Source: a virus. From it: a stretch of DNA of 57,962 nt. The stretch lies in the IMG/VR virus record IMGVR_UViG_3300048834_000191, positions 1 through 57,962 of that record. One strand, given 5' to 3'. This document shows positions 1 to 7,666 of the stretch, piece by piece. The first letter of the stretch is position 1; the number at the start of each line of letters is the position of its first letter. The notes beneath the pieces are model-generated. The model did not search any database and had not been told where the DNA came from. It was given only the letters and a program-made list of their open reading frames with translations. The position numbers were made by a program, and so were the translations under genes.

Positions 1-126
1 CGACTTCATCAAGCGCGGCGTCGATTACATCCTCGCCCGCGTTGACTGGAAGAATGCGAAGGAAGCCAACACCGGCTACCAGAGCGCAGCGACCAACACG
101 GGCGACCGGAGCGCAGCGACCAACAC
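1..126. repeat. Terminal direct repeat (circular overlap of the assembly)
   Basis: Bases 1-126 are identical to 57793-57918. After that the two copies differ inside the 27-bp repeats (C at 127 versus G at 57919). The simplest reading is that one circular or permuted genome was cut inside the repeat gene and the repeat array was not resolved uniquely. Confidence 0.9.
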
Positions 127-439
127 CGGCTACCGGAGCGCGGCGACCAACACCGGCTACCGGAGCGCAGCGACCAACACCGGCAACCAGAGCGCAGCGA
201 CCAACACCGGCTACCGGAGCGCAGCGACCGTCGAAGGTAAGGACAGTGTTGCTCTCGCCTCTGGATGCGAAGGCCGCGTTTCCGGCGCGGACGGTTGCGC
301 CCTTTTCCTGGTCGAGCGCAGCGACAACTTCAAGATCATCGCTGCATGGGCCGGAATTGTAGGTCGCGACGGCATCAAGCCCAACACCTTTTACACCCTC
401 AAGAACGGCCAACCTGTCGAAGTTCAGGAGGCCGCGTGA
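1..439 (+). CDS. Nonapeptide-repeat phage protein, C-terminal part (gene wraps from window end)
   Basis: Open frame from position 2 to TGA at 437-439, continuing the gene that starts at 57476. It reads six 9-residue repeats of the form TG-[YDN]-[QR]-SAATN, then about 68 non-repeat residues ending VEVQEAA. The repeat may build a beta-solenoid-like rod, as short glycine/serine repeats do in other phage and surface proteins; that is inference. The N-terminal part (57476-57962) resembles a domain frequent in phage early genes (DUF7666 in my memory). No enzymatic motif is visible. The stop overlaps the next start (TGATG), so it heads an early operon. Function unknown. Confidence 0.8.
   Translation, partial: DFIKRGVDYILARVDWKNAKEANTGYQSAATNTGDRSAATNTGYRSAATNTGYRSAATNTGNQSAATNTGYRSAATVEGKDSVALASGCEGRVSGADGCALFLVERSDNFKIIAAWAGIVGRDGIKPNTFYTLKNGQPVEVQEAA
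71..232 (+). repeat. 27-bp in-frame tandem repeat array, 6 units
   Basis: Six 27-bp units (71-97, 98-124, 125-151, 152-178, 179-205, 206-232), each encoding TGxxSAATN with variation mainly in codons 3 and 4. A copy of the array begins at 57863 at the other end of the window. The last unit ends in V instead of N, leading into unique sequence. Confidence 0.95.
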
Positions 440-651
440 TGCGCATGACCATCCTCCCCGTCCTCGGACAACTCAACTGGGCTGCATATCACCGCAACCG
501 CGCAATCAAATTTAGACGCGCTGGAAATTCTGACGATGCGTATATCGAAAAGCGCAAGGCAGAGGGCAGCGTGTGGTGGAGCAGAAACGAGCGCAAAGAT
601 TTTCAGACGCGCATGGAATTCAGGAAAGAACTGGCGGAGGCAAACTCATGA
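439..651 (+). CDS. Hypothetical protein, 70 aa
   Basis: Starts at the ATG of TGATG overlapping the previous stop and ends with ATGA overlap into the next gene, so it is translationally coupled on both sides. Basic, with many Arg and Lys and a WWSRNERK segment; no recognised domain, signal or membrane segment. Probably a small accessory early protein; function unknown. Confidence 0.65.
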   Translation: MRMTILPVLGQLNWAAYHRNRAIKFRRAGNSDDAYIEKRKAEGSVWWSRNERKDFQTRMEFRKELAEANS

Positions 652-941
652 GCGCCCTGTGTCTCAATCTCGAATGCTGCAAAACGAGCGAGCCGCACAA
701 GCAGATTGAATTGATGGCCCGCATTGCCAGACGCGATGAATTGCTTGTTTGCGCCAAGGTGAATGAGATTTTTGTTTCTGTCGGCTGGACGGAGGATTCC
801 GAACGGGCGGCTAAGGACAAGTATGACCGCGACTACAAGCGGCTTCCAGAACATCGCAAGCGGTTCTCGATAGTCACGCACACAGCATCCGCATGGCTTC
901 TTCTTTCTATTGTTCTGATGGCGAAGGGGTTGATGGCATGA
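648..941 (+). CDS. Hypothetical protein with C-terminal membrane helix, 97 aa
   Basis: Start ATG 648 overlaps the previous TGA (ATGA). The N-terminal third has a CLNLECC cluster; residues about 78-97 form a hydrophobic stretch (ASAWLLLSIVLM) that fits one C-terminal transmembrane helix, so a tail-anchored protein facing the cytoplasm is likely. Coupled to the next gene by ATGA. Function unknown. Confidence 0.6.
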   Translation: MSALCLNLECCKTSEPHKQIELMARIARRDELLVCAKVNEIFVSVGWTEDSERAAKDKYDRDYKRLPEHRKRFSIVTHTASAWLLLSIVLMAKGLMA

Positions 942-1258
942 GTACTTTATACAAATCACTTTCAGTGGTTCGCGGGTTGATCGCCAACAAAGAAAGCTGG
1001 TGTCAGCACGAGCCTATCATCCGCGAAAAAGGAAAACCCACAAAGCGGTGTTTGCGCGGAGCTATTTTTGCCGCCAGCCTTAATGAGTCGGACGAGAAAA
1101 GCGTCGTTGAATCTCTCGTCGCAGTTATTGGCGGCGGGAATGGCTCAAGCGTCCAGAATCTAAACCGCATCGCGAGATACAACGATACGCATTCCCATGA
1201 TGACGTAATTGCGCTGATTGATACGGCGCAATTTATATCGCCAGTGGGGACGGCATGA
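938..1258 (+). CDS. DUF6197-like protein, 106 aa
   Basis: Start ATG 938 is inside an ATGA overlap. The pattern of an N-terminal WCQ segment, a CLRGAIFAA motif and a C-terminal RYNDTHSHDDVIALIDTA helix matches the DUF6197 family as I remember it (small proteins of phages and actinobacteria, function unknown). No catalytic motif is evident. Neighbours are equally small coupled early genes. Confidence 0.65.
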   Translation: MSTLYKSLSVVRGLIANKESWCQHEPIIREKGKPTKRCLRGAIFAASLNESDEKSVVESLVAVIGGGNGSSVQNLNRIARYNDTHSHDDVIALIDTAQFISPVGTA

Positions 1259-1500
1259 ACGTAGATCAAACCGCAGCCGAATACGCCGACGATTGGGCAA
1301 TAGATACAATCGAATATTACGCGAACGCATTGATCTTCCCCGCGCAACGCATTGATGTTGCGGCAACGGAATTAGAGCGGCGCAGACCGTTCAGAACACG
1401 CATGGAATCGTCGCTTGATAAAGCTGAGGAAAGTTTGAACGCAGCATTACTCAGCGTGAGGGCTGCGAAGAAGGCTTATTCGGAAAAGGAGGCTGCGTGA
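1255..1500 (+). CDS. Hypothetical protein, 81 aa
   Basis: ATGA-coupled to both neighbours. Mostly helical by composition; residues about 40-81 look like a coiled coil rich in Glu, Lys and Ala. No known domain recognised. Confidence 0.6.
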   Translation: MNVDQTAAEYADDWAIDTIEYYANALIFPAQRIDVAATELERRRPFRTRMESSLDKAEESLNAALLSVRAAKKAYSEKEAA

Positions 1501-1850
1501 TGGAGTATGAAATTTACAACCCCAAGAATAAGCCGGTTGAAGAATTGCCCGTCATTTACGGCTTCAATAACGGCGGTAGTCCCGGTTGGTATTCTGGCTG
1601 CTTACTTGCAGAGGATGGCACGGGTCTTGGCGGTCATGTTTGCTCGTCTGAGGGATTTATGTACGGCGACTTAGGTGTCGCCAAGGGTTCTCGACCAGAC
1701 CGGCACGAAACTTTCAGAGAACATTATCCCGATGGGTACCGCATGGATTTTGTGCGATCTGAGGATGTGAGGAGCCATCAGGGGCTTGCAGCCGCGTATC
1801 AGAAAAATCAACAGAAGTCCAAAGCTGCGAAAGAGGCGGACGCAGCATGA
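1500..1850 (+). CDS. Hypothetical protein, 116 aa
   Basis: ATG 1500 in TGATG is preferred over the GTG at 1497 because it gives the same coupling as the other genes here. The body has many Gly and aromatic residues (GFNNGGSPGWYSG; HYPDGYRMDFV), suggesting a compact beta-rich fold, and a Lys/Ala-rich tail. Family not recognised. Sits directly before the recombination genes. Confidence 0.6.
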   Translation: MEYEIYNPKNKPVEELPVIYGFNNGGSPGWYSGCLLAEDGTGLGGHVCSSEGFMYGDLGVAKGSRPDRHETFREHYPDGYRMDFVRSEDVRSHQGLAAAYQKNQQKSKAAKEADAA

Positions 1851-2644
1851 GCATGACGCTGGAAGATTTCGAGAAAGCGCATGGCCTGGACGGGCCGCAG
1901 AACCCGCGCGCCGTTGCCGGGAATAACAACCCGCCAGCCGGCGCTATTGAGCGCAGCAAAGACACGCTGGCCGATCTACAGCAATTCCTGAAAGACGAGC
2001 CGGTTATCTGCGATGAAGATAAGGCGCGGTACGCAAAAGGCTTGATCGAGCGGGCGAAATCTTCATGGAGCGATATGGATGCTGAGCGCGATGGGAAAGT
2101 TCGTCCTCTCAATGAGCGGGTACGAGAAATCAACGCTAATTATAAGTCGCCTATGGCTGTTATCAGGTCCGCACTGGATTTGGCGACCGGCAGGCTCGAC
2201 ACTTTCTTCAATGAGCAGCGAGAGAAAGCCGAAGAAGAAGCGCGCAAAGCTGCGGAAGAAGCCGAGCGTAAAATCCAGGAAGCTAATGACGCGATCAAGG
2301 CCAAGACGGAAGCTGCGGAAAACGCGGGCTTAGGCGAAGTCGGCATTGATGTAGTCGCCGCCGAACAGGAAGCGGCGCAGAAGGTTGCCGAGGCCAACAG
2401 GGCCATTCGCGTGGCCAACAGAGCCGAGCGAGACACAAATATCCGCGTTGGCGGCGGGTTCGGTCGCGTCATGACTCAGCGCACGAAGGAAACGCTGATC
2501 GTCACTGATTGGCAGAAAGCCATTACGGAAATGGGGTTTGTGGACGGCATTCGTGATGCAGTGCTGACGGCTGGCCGAGCATATCGAAAACTAAAGGGCG
2601 ATCTTCCCGAAGGGATTGTGAGCGAGAAGGAGAAGTCTTTATGA
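1847..2644 (+). CDS. Coiled-coil protein next to the recombinase, 265 aa
   Basis: ATGA-coupled to the gene before and overlapping the Rad52-like gene after. Residues about 115-195 are a long Glu/Ala/Lys/Arg coiled coil. The C-terminal 60 residues contain a basic stretch and a short globular part (VTDWQKAITEMGFVDGIRDAV). Proteins of this build commonly precede single-strand annealing recombinases in phages, so a partner role in recombination is inferred; no nuclease motif is visible. Confidence 0.65.
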   Translation: MSMTLEDFEKAHGLDGPQNPRAVAGNNNPPAGAIERSKDTLADLQQFLKDEPVICDEDKARYAKGLIERAKSSWSDMDAERDGKVRPLNERVREINANYKSPMAVIRSALDLATGRLDTFFNEQREKAEEEARKAAEEAERKIQEANDAIKAKTEAAENAGLGEVGIDVVAAEQEAAQKVAEANRAIRVANRAERDTNIRVGGGFGRVMTQRTKETLIVTDWQKAITEMGFVDGIRDAVLTAGRAYRKLKGDLPEGIVSEKEKSL

Positions 2645-3312
2645 GTGATATTTTTGCCGCCCTCGCCGCCCCGTTCGATCCGGCGGATGTTTGCTGGCGT
2701 ATCGGCAGCACGACGAAAGATAAAACACGAGGGATGGCCCTTGCCTACGTTGACGCCCGCGCGGTGCAAGACAGGTTCAACGAAGTCCTCACGCCCTACG
2801 GCTGGCAGAACGAATACGTCATGGGACACGATAAGCGGATTACTTGCCGCATCGGCATTTCGCTTCATGTTGCCAACGCCGTGCTCGCCAACGCGGCAAT
2901 GCCAGAGAACCCGTTTTGGGTTTGGAAGTCAGACGGTGCCGGCGAAACAGATTTCGAGGGAGAGAAAGGCTCCTACTCCGACAGCTTCAAACGCGCTGCC
3001 GTCAAATGGGGTGTCGGTCGGTATCTCTATGACTTAGAAGCTCCGTGGGTAGAGCTTGAGAACGAGGGGCGGAAAATTAAAGCAAGCGAGCTGGCAAAAT
3101 TGTCGGCACTTCTCCCCGCCCCGTCAAAGCTAAGCGATGTAGAAATCGCCAAGCTGGTTATTCAGGCTGGCGCGGAATCCAACGAGGGTATGGATTCCTA
3201 TAAGGACTTTTACGAGTCGCTTGGCAAAGAGCATCGCCTAGCCCTCAAGCCATATCACGATCAATTCAAACAGAATGCACAAACTGTAACGCAACAGAAG
3301 AAGGCTGCTTAA
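2641..3312 (+). CDS. Rad52/22-type single-strand annealing protein, 223 aa
   Basis: The N-terminal 130 residues carry the Rad52 fold signature: YVDARAVQDRFNEVLTPYGWQ, then a WKSDGAGETDFEGEKGSYSDS loop and a FKRAAVKWGVGRYLYDL helix. These proteins form rings that anneal complementary single strands for phage recombination and DNA circularisation. The C-terminal 90 residues are variable, as usual. The coiled-coil gene before it and the SSB-like gene after it support a recombination module. Confidence 0.85.
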   Translation: MSDIFAALAAPFDPADVCWRIGSTTKDKTRGMALAYVDARAVQDRFNEVLTPYGWQNEYVMGHDKRITCRIGISLHVANAVLANAAMPENPFWVWKSDGAGETDFEGEKGSYSDSFKRAAVKWGVGRYLYDLEAPWVELENEGRKIKASELAKLSALLPAPSKLSDVEIAKLVIQAGAESNEGMDSYKDFYESLGKEHRLALKPYHDQFKQNAQTVTQQKKAA

Positions 3313-3314
3313 TC

Positions 3315-3572
3315 ATGAGCAAGACATACGACAACACGAACTCTGGCGCGCTGTTCAAGAACCAGAAGAAGTCATCGGAGAAGCATCCCGATTATACGGG
3401 CAGCGTCAATGTCGGCGGCGTCGAATACTGGCTTTCTAGCTGGATTAAGAAGTCAAAGACCGGCGACACGTTCATGTCGCTCGCGGTGACGCCGAAGGAC
3501 AAGGACGCCAAGCAGACAGAAAAGGCGAAACCTGTGTCTAAGGAAGAACTCGACGACACCATCCCATTTTAG
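3315..3572 (+). CDS. Small SSB-like protein with acidic DDTIPF tail, 85 aa
   Basis: A compact middle region (VGGVEYWLSSWIKKSKTGDTFMSLAV) reads like a short OB/DUF736-type beta barrel. The C-terminal DDTIPF is the acidic hydrophobic-tipped tail typical of single-strand binding proteins, which recruits partner enzymes. Two bases after the Rad52-like gene. Role in covering single strands during annealing is inferred. Confidence 0.65.
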   Translation: MSKTYDNTNSGALFKNQKKSSEKHPDYTGSVNVGGVEYWLSSWIKKSKTGDTFMSLAVTPKDKDAKQTEKAKPVSKEELDDTIPF

Positions 3573-3581
3573 AGGCGATCC

Positions 3582-3881
3582 ATGTGCCAGCTCACAAAGC
3601 ACGGTGTCGAGCGAATGGAAAGTAGGCTGGGTATCCCCAGGAAAGCCGCGCAGAAAATGGCGGACAAGGCATTTGAATATGGGGCATGTCGGCGGGATTT
3701 TTCAGGAAGTTTCCGCCGATACCTGGACGATCAATATTATTCAAAGGCGCAAGCAAACAACATGCGGGTATATGCCGAGCATCTATGGCTGTTCGCGAAT
3801 ACTGATCTAATCACAGTCTGGCGTGTACCGCATGAATATTTGAATGCTGCGAATAGAGCGATGAAACGGGAGGCTGCGTGA
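3582..3881 (+). CDS. Hypothetical protein, 99 aa
   Basis: ATG 3582 lies nine bases after the SSB-like stop. The pattern KHGVERMESRLGI, then AFEYG, then AEHLWLFANTDLITVWRVP suggests a small alpha-beta fold reminiscent of the DUF4258/RelE-like superfamily, but catalytic residues cannot be assigned. Found in the recombination operon; function unknown. Confidence 0.6.
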   Translation: MCQLTKHGVERMESRLGIPRKAAQKMADKAFEYGACRRDFSGSFRRYLDDQYYSKAQANNMRVYAEHLWLFANTDLITVWRVPHEYLNAANRAMKREAA

Positions 3882-3997
3882 TTGGAGATGAATATAGAGA
3901 CTTCGGCCCGTCTGACAAATGGGTAACGTTCGGTGAGTTGTTCTTTTGCGCGCTAGAGTTGGCGGCAATCATAGCTCTCATTTGTATGGTGGCCTAA
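3878..3997 (+). CDS. Small membrane protein, 39 aa (GTG start)
   Basis: GTG 3878 overlaps the previous TGA (GTGA), stop TAA at 3995-3997 overlaps the next ATG (TAATG). Residues about 20-39 (FFCALELAAIIALICMVA) form one transmembrane helix with a short acidic cytoplasmic head. Coupling on both sides supports translation despite the size. Confidence 0.6.
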   Translation: MIGDEYRDFGPSDKWVTFGELFFCALELAAIIALICMVA

Positions 3998-4311
3998 TGA
4001 GCAACCAACCCCTCTCCGAACAATACCGCCTACAAGCAATCGAATATGTCGAGGCTGAATCACGCGCCTCGCTACTAGAAGAACTGAAGTCTGCAACACT
4101 ATCGCAGATGATGCTCAAGCTAGGCGACATTGCCGTCAATAAGGCCGAGCGCGATGTGAAGGCGTCTGATGATTGGAAACAATACATAACCGGCATGGTT
4201 GAGGCGCGAAGAATTGCAAACCAAGCCAAGCACGATCTTGAAGTTATCCGAATGAAATTCAACGAGCAGCAAAGCGCGGAAGCTACTGCGAGAGCTGAAA
4301 GGCGGATGTGA
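3997..4311 (+). CDS. Helical hypothetical protein, 104 aa
   Basis: ATG 3997 (TAATG overlap) was chosen because it lies exactly at the preceding stop. Entirely helical composition with heptad-like Glu/Lys/Ala spacing from residue 20 on. Proteins like this are common next to phage recombinases; no domain recognised. Confidence 0.6.
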   Translation: MSNQPLSEQYRLQAIEYVEAESRASLLEELKSATLSQMMLKLGDIAVNKAERDVKASDDWKQYITGMVEARRIANQAKHDLEVIRMKFNEQQSAEATARAERRM

Positions 4312-4535
4312 TGGCTGGACATAGATGGAGTGGTTGGCCGGGAGCTTGGTGCCTAGATTGCGGTTGTGATGATCCGTTTGAAATCGCGATGGCAGAAGGA
4401 AAGTTCGTTGAAGTTCCAGACGATTCACCGATGGGGTTTCATTATGAGTTTCCCACAGTGAAGCAGGCCGACTGTCCAGAACCAGGAAGCGGACGACACG
4501 ATCCCTACGCATCTAGGATGCGCGAAACAAAATGA
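4311..4535 (+). CDS. Small Cys-containing protein, 74 aa
   Basis: ATG 4311 in TGATG. The N-terminal WCLDCGCDDPFE segment offers three cysteines but no second pair, so metal binding is uncertain. The rest is acidic. Reading on past its TGA in the same frame gives a 35-residue protein-like stretch (see the remnant at 4536-4643), so this region has been disturbed by HNH insertion. Confidence 0.55.
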   Translation: MAGHRWSGWPGAWCLDCGCDDPFEIAMAEGKFVEVPDDSPMGFHYEFPTVKQADCPEPGSGRHDPYASRMRETK

Positions 4536-5137
4536 CCAATTCAATTTCACCGGACAGCGCCTCTCCCAATCCATCCGGTGAATCGGGAGTCGTGGGTGGT
4601 TCAGGCCGAACTCAACCTGCGGCTCCCGCCCTGGGGATGGTAAATTTGAAAATAAAGAACCCGCGAAAAAAGAATTTTGAACCAATAACAATAGAATATT
4701 TTATTGAGCGCTCTATCCCAGAACCTAACACGGGTTGCTGGTTGTGGCTCGGAGCAACGCAATGGAATGGCTATGGTGCCGTCAGGGTCGGAAATAAAAC
4801 AAAACCAGCGCATAGGTTAGCCTATGAAACTCATCATGGCGTTACTCTCGCTTCTGACTTGGATGTTTGTCACAAGTGCGACACTAGGGCTTGCGTAAAT
4901 CCAGATCATTTATTTTCAGGGACGCGCACAGACAATATGCGCGATTGCTCAAATAAGGGAAGAGTTGTCACTCCATCATTGGCCGGAGAGAGATGCCCTG
5001 CATCTAAACTAACTCCAAGGCAAGTTATAGCAATCAGAAGCGATCCGCGTTCCCAGCGCGCCATTGGACGCGCGTATGGCGTTGACCATGGAACCGTAGG
5101 GCACATTAAGCGCGGGTCCACGTGGAGGTCGCTTTGA
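4532..5137 (+). CDS. HNH homing endonuclease (HNH_3 type), 201 aa
   Basis: The core runs GCWLWLG, NGYG, AHRLAYE, DVCHKCDTRACVNPDHL and GTRTDNMRD, the classic HNH_3 ββα-metal pattern with the Cys-x2-Cys knuckle. A C-terminal helix-turn-helix (QRAIGRAYGVDHGTVGHIKRG) gives DNA specificity. ATG 4532 couples to the previous gene, but the first 35 residues are low-complexity and an internal ATG at 4637 starts exactly where homology begins, so the true endonuclease may be 166 residues. Free-standing selfish gene; it lies directly before a second, unrelated HNH gene. Confidence 0.85.
   Translation: MTNSISPDSASPNPSGESGVVGGSGRTQPAAPALGMVNLKIKNPRKKNFEPITIEYFIERSIPEPNTGCWLWLGATQWNGYGAVRVGNKTKPAHRLAYETHHGVTLASDLDVCHKCDTRACVNPDHLFSGTRTDNMRDCSNKGRVVTPSLAGERCPASKLTPRQVIAIRSDPRSQRAIGRAYGVDHGTVGHIKRGSTWRSL
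4536..4643 (+). pseudogene. Remnant of a resident gene in another frame under the HNH N-terminus
   Basis: In the frame of the gene ending at 4535, the sequence 4536-4643 reads a protein-like stretch including VNRESWVVQAELNLRLPPWGW before TAA. It has no ATG; a GTG lies in VNRESW. The composition looks more natural than the overlapping N-terminus of the HNH gene. I read it as the 5' part of a resident gene cut by arrival of the endonuclease whose ATG 4637 sits at the break. Inference. Confidence 0.35.
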
Positions 5138-5544
5138 GGTCGGTGGAAGAATGGGTCGGCTCAAGTGATGACGCTGCGATCCCAGCAAGAGTAAAACTGC
5201 GTATTTTTAATAGATGTGGAGGAGTATGCCACCTCAGCGGGAAAAAAATAAGGCCAGGAGATGCGTTCGAGTTTGATCATATTATTGCCATCGCAAATGG
5301 AGGTAGGCACGCTGAGTTTAATTTAGCGCCAGCACTCGTTGCCCCGCACAAGATTAAAACCGCAGAAGACCGACGCAAGAAAAAGAAATCAGATCGCGTG
5401 CGTAAAAAACATTTCGGAATGCACGAAGCTAAACGCCCGATGCCGGGAGGAAGAAAATCACGCGAGAAAATTACTTGGGGGCCGAACGGAAATAAAATCG
5501 TGATCGACAGAATCACGGGCGAGCAAATCTGGCCGAGAATTTAG
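5134..5544 (+). CDS. HNH endonuclease, phage operon type, 136 aa
   Basis: TTG 5134 is preferred over GTG 5122 because GGAGG at 5124-5128 sits five bases before it and the protein then begins MRSVEEWVG, as relatives do. HNH core: GGVCHLSGKKIRPG, then FEFDHIIAIANGGRH, then NLAPALVAPHKIKT (His-Asn-His metal finger). Basic Lys-rich linker and a PMPGGRKS tail follow. In alphaproteobacterial phages this family usually sits at the end of the recombination operon; it may be a phage nuclease with a role in replication or packaging rather than a homing enzyme. Confidence 0.8.
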   Translation: MRSVEEWVGSSDDAAIPARVKLRIFNRCGGVCHLSGKKIRPGDAFEFDHIIAIANGGRHAEFNLAPALVAPHKIKTAEDRRKKKKSDRVRKKHFGMHEAKRPMPGGRKSREKITWGPNGNKIVIDRITGEQIWPRI

Positions 5545-5611
5545 TCACAGATTAAACCGCTGCTCTGTCTAACCCGATGTAAATACTTGTTTTTATTGTG
5601 TTTAGTATTGC

Positions 5612-5638
5612 TTGACAATGTTACTACTTTGCTAGTAT
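5612..5638 (+). promoter_or_regulatory. Early promoter P1
   Basis: -35 TTGACA at 5612-5617 and -10 TAGTAT at 5633-5638, 15 bases apart; the upstream TAGTATTGC is also present before P2 at 57001. It lies in the gap between 5544 and the gene at 5672, which begins a new operon. Confidence 0.65.
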
Positions 5639-5647
5639 TACTACACA
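5629..5647. promoter_or_regulatory. Operator-like 19-bp site at P1
   Basis: TTGCTAG-TATTA-CTACACA, a 7-5-7 imperfect inverted repeat covering the -10 box. The right half CTACACA is identical to that at 57039-57045, and the site contains a perfect TAGTA-T-TACTA palindrome. Likely a binding site for the repressor at 55726. Confidence 0.5.
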
Positions 5648-5671
5648 TATAGTTTGGATTGGGAGATTCAG

Positions 5672-5905
5672 ATGACCGAACAAGGGAAACGGGAGACGCG
5701 CGAAAAACGACCGGGCTTTAAGTTTTGCGTGTGCTGTAACACGCGGGTTTTAAGGTCTGCGCGGAAATGTCCAACTTGTGGGCCCGCGCTTTGGAGAGAG
5801 CCAACCAAAGCCGAGATCGAGGAAGAAGCCCGCTTAAATGCGGAAGCTGAAAAAACCATGCGTTCTATAAAAGGTGCCGCTCTCACCCGGAGTCGCCAGT
5901 CATGA
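5672..5905 (+). CDS. Zinc-ribbon protein, 77 aa
   Basis: ATG 5672 with GGGAGA seven bases upstream was chosen over the TTG at 5654. Two knuckles, CVCCN and CPTCG, 16 residues apart form a probable zinc ribbon; the C-terminal half is a Glu/Ala helix. First gene downstream of P1. A small DNA- or protein-binding accessory factor is possible. Confidence 0.65.
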   Translation: MTEQGKRETREKRPGFKFCVCCNTRVLRSARKCPTCGPALWREPTKAEIEEEARLNAEAEKTMRSIKGAALTRSRQS

Positions 5906-6054
5906 CCGCGCAGGAATTAATCGCCCGTCTGAAACTCCGCATTGCCGATTTCAACGAGGCAACGGCGCAACTCGAAACCATGACCTACTCAAAGGTCGAT
6001 GCAGAGCTGGATGCGGAAATCATCAAGCGCCTTGAGAAGGACGGTGCGAAATGA
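5902..6054 (+). CDS. Small helical protein, 50 aa
   Basis: ATGA overlap with the previous gene and again with the ATG at 6051. Predicted wholly helical (ELIARLKLRIADFNEATAQL), no cysteines, no membrane segment. Coupling on both sides supports translation; function unknown. Confidence 0.55.
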   Translation: MTAQELIARLKLRIADFNEATAQLETMTYSKVDAELDAEIIKRLEKDGAK

Positions 6055-6113
6055 CCCCCTCACTAAAGCAGATAGAGGAATTGATCGGGCATCCTCAGCA
6101 AGGAGGAAGCGTG

Positions 6114-6761
6114 ATGGCTGTGCAAGCCGCCATCTTCCTCTGCGATCTGACCGGTCGCATGGCCGAGCCCTGGGCCAATGCCGGCATCCGCTGTTACTGC
6201 GTTGATACCCAGCATTCGATCCGGAAAGACAGAATCGAGGGCAATATTCATTACGTCTGGGGTGATGTCCGCACCTGGACGCCGCCAAAAGGCATCAAGC
6301 CGATCTTCGGCGGGTCTTTCACGCCGTGCACTGATGTTGCGGTCAGCGGTGCGCGCGACTTCGAGAAGAAGGGCGGTTATCTTTTAAGGGATGCACTGGA
6401 GGCTTTCGAGGCGGCACGTCAGTGCTTTGAGTGGGCAGGCATTCCGTACTTCCAGGAAAACTCTGTCGGTATCCTCTCCAGCATCCCGCATATAGGGAAG
6501 CCTGACTATTACTTCCACCCGTATGAATACGCTGGCTGGTGCGAGGAAGATAACTACACCAAGAACACCTGCATATGGGGCGGTAATGGCTTTGTGATGC
6601 CGGCTCCGCGACCGGCCCCGCATCTTGGTCAGCCCGACAACCGCATATGGAAAGCGCCGCCATCTGACAGCCGCGCTGATTTTCGCGCAGCCACGCCTCG
6701 TGGCTTTGCGCGCGCAGTATTTCACGCAAACGCACCCGAAGAATACCGGAGAGCAGCATGA
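6114..6761 (+). CDS. DNA cytosine-5 methyltransferase-like protein, 215 aa
   Basis: Start ATG 6114 follows AGGAGG at 6101-6106 by seven bases; an in-frame ATG 6051 coupled to the previous stop would add 21 residues. Motif I-like region IFLCDLTGRMAEPWANAG, acidic VDTQ, motif IV GGSFTPCTDVAVSG with the candidate catalytic Cys after Pro, and motif VI-like YFQENSVGIL. The target-recognition part is short, so the protein is smaller than host Dcm enzymes. Probably protects phage DNA from restriction; activity is inferred. Confidence 0.65.
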   Translation: MAVQAAIFLCDLTGRMAEPWANAGIRCYCVDTQHSIRKDRIEGNIHYVWGDVRTWTPPKGIKPIFGGSFTPCTDVAVSGARDFEKKGGYLLRDALEAFEAARQCFEWAGIPYFQENSVGILSSIPHIGKPDYYFHPYEYAGWCEEDNYTKNTCIWGGNGFVMPAPRPAPHLGQPDNRIWKAPPSDSRADFRAATPRGFARAVFHANAPEEYRRAA

Positions 6762-7174
6762 ACACCCCCACCCCCTCTACCGATACGGTGCAGAGCGCGA
6801 GTGCTTCGCCGCCGCGAACTCGCAGGAGGAAAGCCATGAGCGGTCGAGCACCAAACATCGACCCCGAATTCATTGTTATTTGTCAGTCGGCATGGATGAC
6901 TGATAGCAATTTCGGCATTTCATACGATTGGGACGGTGCGAGATTCAACAATCGACCAGACGCCATAAAACACGGTTGGAAGTTGCGTGGCTCCGATGAC
7001 TTTAACATCGGCCAGACATATGGCGACGATTTGATCTGGTTCGGGTGGATGGATGAGCAGATTAAAGAACCCATAGAGACGATGCGCGAGATAGCTAACT
7101 CTATCGGGCTCGATTTCAATGCAAAACTATACCGCCTAAAATTTTCCAAGGCATCCGGGATGGCCTTGCCATGA
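6758..7174 (+). CDS. Hypothetical protein, 112-138 aa
   Basis: ATG 6758 is ATGA-coupled to the previous stop, but ATG 6836 follows AGGAGG with seven-base spacing, and the conserved-looking part begins there (NIDPEFIVICQSAWMTDSNF). The 26 extra residues are Ser/Thr/Pro-rich. Aromatic-rich body (FGISYDWDGARF; DDLIWFGWMDEQ). Family not recognised; no membrane or enzyme motif. Confidence 0.6.
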   Translation: MNTPTPSTDTVQSASASPPRTRRRKAMSGRAPNIDPEFIVICQSAWMTDSNFGISYDWDGARFNNRPDAIKHGWKLRGSDDFNIGQTYGDDLIWFGWMDEQIKEPIETMREIANSIGLDFNAKLYRLKFSKASGMALP

Positions 7175-7377
7175 CAGGGCGGGTGAAGCTGACGGAGGCG
7201 CAGCGAGAGGTGCTTCAAAGGGCTCCTAGCGAGTTCGGTCGATTGGCCATGCCATCAAATACAAGAAACGCCTTATGGGCGCGGGAATTTATTGAACCTT
7301 CACATCAGCCCATCGGACCGATGACCAAATGGCGCATCACCGATGCCGGTCGCGCCGCCATAACGAAAGGCGGGTAA
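7171..7377 (+). CDS. Small winged-helix-like protein, 68 aa
   Basis: ATGA overlap with the preceding gene. LTEAQREVLQRA followed by PMTKWRITDAGRAAI resembles the last helix and wing of small phage winged-helix proteins. DNA binding is inferred only from this pattern. Confidence 0.55.
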   Translation: MTGRVKLTEAQREVLQRAPSEFGRLAMPSNTRNALWAREFIEPSHQPIGPMTKWRITDAGRAAITKGG

Positions 7378-7381
7378 GGGG

Positions 7382-7666
7382 ATGAGTATTCCTTTCACGC
7401 AATTTCTCTTGCCCGATGGCCGAGAGCGGCCCGAGAAAATCGACCGTCCTGCCGAGATCGAAGCAATGGCGACCTCATTCATCGAAGCTGGCGGCCGGTA
7501 CACTTGCGAGATTCTTTCAACAGGCGAAGTCAGTCTCGCGGCTGAAATTCGTGACGAAGATATAGCCTGCATAGTTTGCCCGAACGCGGTCGGCGTTGCG
7601 CTTCACGTTGACAATCTCGTTCGCGCGTCGGCCCGGCATCTTTCTAAATTGGAGTCCTCCCAATGA
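7382..7666 (+). CDS. Hypothetical protein, 94 aa
   Basis: ATG 7382 preceded by AAGGGG. Soluble, acidic, with a mixed alpha-beta pattern; no recognised motif. Ends ATGA-coupled to the long gene that follows. Confidence 0.55.
   Translation: MSIPFTQFLLPDGRERPEKIDRPAEIEAMATSFIEAGGRYTCEILSTGEVSLAAEIRDEDIACIVCPNAVGVALHVDNLVRASARHLSKLESSQ

Noticed and set aside
71-232. CRISPR-like array
   Set aside because: Units are contiguous 27-mers without spacers and encode an in-frame protein repeat.
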